Shown: positions 5,193-6,551 of the stretch, piece after piece
How the letters are laid out: every line of letters begins with the position of its first letter
How positions within the stretch are numbered: the stretch's first letter is position 1
Assembly (NCBI GenBank): GCA_021815655.1
Contig: JAKAGJ010000122.1
Location: forward strand, 1 to 6,551
Length of the DNA stretch: 6,551 bases
Direction: 5' to 3'
DNA from: Deltaproteobacteria bacterium
Lineage (GTDB): Bacteria; Desulfobacterota; Desulfarculia; Desulfarculales; Desulfarculaceae
Notes under the pieces: generated by a model
Seen by the model: the letters and a program-made list of their open reading frames with translations, nothing else
What the model was told of the DNA's origin: nothing
Database searches by the model: none
Position numbers and translations under genes: made by a program

Positions 5193-6551
5193 ATGAAAAG
5201 ATTCCGTCAACACATGCTCATCTGCGGGGGCACCGGCTGCCAGGCCGCCGGCTCCGTGGCCGTCAAGGATGCCCTGGTCAAGGAAATCGCCAAGCAGGGC
5301 GTGGCCGACGAAGTGGCCGTGGTGGAAACCGGCTGCAACGGCTTCTGCGCCATGGGGCCGGTGATGGTGGTCTATCCCGAGGGCACCTTCTACGTGGGCC
5401 TGGAGGAGAAGGACATCCCCGAGCTGGTGTCTGAGCACATCGTCAAGGGGCGGCCGGTGGAGCGGCTCTTCTACAAGGAGCCCAAGACCAAAGAAGTCAT
5501 CCCCGACATGCTGGACATCCCCTTCTTCGCCCACCAGCAGCTCATCGCGCTCAAAAACCGCGGCATCCTGGACGCCGAGAACATCGACGAGTACATCGCC
5601 CGCGACGGCTACCGCGCCCTGGCCAAGGCCTTGACCGACATGACGCCGGAGCAGATCATCGCCGAGGTCAAGACCTCGGGCCTGCGCGGCCGCGGCGGCG
5701 CCGGCTTCCCCACGGGGCTAAAGTGGGAATTCTGCTCCAGGAGCGCGGGCGAGACCAAGTACGTCTTGTGCAACGCCGACGAAGGCGACCCCGGCGCCTT
5801 CATGGACCGCTCCATCCTGGAGGCCGACCCCCACGCGGTGGTGGAGGGCATGACCATCGCGGCCAAGGCCATCGGCTCCCACGAGGGCTATGTCTATTGC
5901 CGCGCCGAGTACCCCCTGGCCGTGCACCGCCTGCAACTGGCCATCGAGCAGGCCCGCGAGTACGGGCTGTTGGGCGACAACATCCTGGACACCGGCTTTG
6001 CCTTTGATCTGCACATCTACCAGGGCGCCGGCGCCTTTGTCTGCGGCGAGGAAACCGCGCTGATGCGCTCCATCGAGGGCAAGCGCGGCATGCCCCGGCC
6101 GCGGCCGCCCTTCCCGGCGGTGGCCGGCCTGTGGAACCGCCCCACGGTGCTTAACAACGTGGAAACCTGGGCCAACATCCCCCAGATCATAGAAAAGGGC
6201 GGCGCCTGGTACGCCTCCATCGGCACCGAGGGCTCCAAGGGCACCAAGGTCTTTGCGCTCACCGGCCATATCAACAACATCGGCCTGGTGGAGGTGCCCA
6301 TGGGTACCTCGCTCCGCTCCATCATCTATGACATCGGCGGCGGCATCCCCAAGAAGCACCGCAAGTTCAAGGCCGTGCAGCTGGGCGGCCCCTCGGGCGG
6401 CTGCGTGCCAGAGGCGCACCTGGACACCCTGTGCGACTACGAGGCCATCCAAAAGGTCGGCGCCATCATGGGCTCCGGCGGCATGATCGTCATGGACGAC
6501 TCCACCTGCATGGTGGACATGGCCCGCTTCTTCATGGACTTCGTGCAGGAG
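5193..6551 (+). CDS. nuoF: NuoF/HndC-type NAD(P)H-binding FMN subunit with N-terminal [2Fe-2S] domain (3' end outside the window)
   Basis: The first 453 codons are present and the frame is open to the window end. Residues 1-90 form a thioredoxin-like [2Fe-2S] domain with a complete cysteine set, C11-x4-C16 and C48-x3-C52. The NuoF flavoprotein core follows from about 140. It shows GLRGRGGAGFPTGLKW (163-178), which binds FMN and NAD(H), NADEGDPGAF (194-203), GAGAFVCGEETALMRSIEG starting at 278, then LNNVETWANIP. The SLBB-type region begins near 355. In the family the next motif is SCGKCxPCR, binding a [4Fe-4S] cluster; the window stops after FFMDFVQE, just short of it. Hydrogenase-type NuoF proteins of this kind are near 600 residues, so about a quarter is missing. 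It would pass electrons between NAD(P)H and Fe-S clusters of a HydA/HndD or formate dehydrogenase partner, expected downstream. ATG 5193 follows the hndB stop by 13 bases, with AGGGG at 5181-5185. HndC is the alternative name. Confidence 0.93.
   Translation, partial: MKRFRQHMLICGGTGCQAAGSVAVKDALVKEIAKQGVADEVAVVETGCNGFCAMGPVMVVYPEGTFYVGLEEKDIPELVSEHIVKGRPVERLFYKEPKTKEVIPDMLDIPFFAHQQLIALKNRGILDAENIDEYIARDGYRALAKALTDMTPEQIIAEVKTSGLRGRGGAGFPTGLKWEFCSRSAGETKYVLCNADEGDPGAFMDRSILEADPHAVVEGMTIAAKAIGSHEGYVYCRAEYPLAVHRLQLAIEQAREYGLLGDNILDTGFAFDLHIYQGAGAFVCGEETALMRSIEGKRGMPRPRPPFPAVAGLWNRPTVLNNVETWANIPQIIEKGGAWYASIGTEGSKGTKVFALTGHINNIGLVEVPMGTSLRSIIYDIGGGIPKKHRKFKAVQLGGPSGGCVPEAHLDTLCDYEAIQKVGAIMGSGGMIVMDDSTCMVDMARFFMDFVQE

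Noticed and set aside
5718..6452. - strand open frame opposite the NuoF gene
   Set aside because: The + strand has continuous NuoF motifs over the same bases; this is a shadow.

Overview
The window is a very G+C-rich stretch of bacterial DNA, with G or C at most third codon positions. All genes are on the + strand and are packed tightly behind Shine-Dalgarno sites. The content is redox metabolism of a strict anaerobe: an H-cluster protein, a formate/nitrite-type channel, and the HndB-like and NuoF/HndC-like subunits of an NAD(P)-linked hydrogenase or formate dehydrogenase. By gene content and composition a sulfate-reducing or syntrophic Desulfobacterota (former Deltaproteobacteria, Desulfarculus-like) is the best guess. 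A high-G+C Firmicute is not excluded.

Region A (1-3645) is a compact five-gene unit that ends in a strong intrinsic terminator. It holds the last 27 codons of a probable DRTGG-domain protein, a stand-alone SpoIIAB/RsbW-type ATPase, a large [FeFe]-hydrogenase-like protein, a PHP-domain metal hydrolase and a second stand-alone GHKL ATPase. The large protein has the domain order 2x[4Fe-4S] - H-cluster domain - Fes [4Fe-4S] - DRTGG. It keeps all four cysteines that bind the H-cluster but has serine at the proton-relay cysteine position, the pattern seen in putative sensory hydrogenases. With two kinase-like ATPases, a PHP enzyme and two DRTGG modules beside it, the unit looks like a signalling or regulatory module that senses H2 or redox state and controls the catalytic operon downstream. 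That role is inference.

Region B (3646-4720) is a single gene for an FNT-family formate/nitrite channel with its own RBS, followed by a G+C-rich spacer.

Region C (4725-6551) starts with a good sigma70-type extended -10 promoter. It encodes a HndB-like thioredoxin-fold subunit and then a NuoF/HndC-type NAD(P)H/FMN subunit with an N-terminal [2Fe-2S] domain. The window cuts the NuoF gene just before the expected SCGKC-type [4Fe-4S] motif. A catalytic subunit, either HydA/HndD or a formate dehydrogenase, should follow outside the window. No NuoE/HndA gene is present upstream of hndB, and the FNT gene sits where it would be expected.

No tRNA, rRNA, CRISPR array, insertion sequence or clear repeat was seen.
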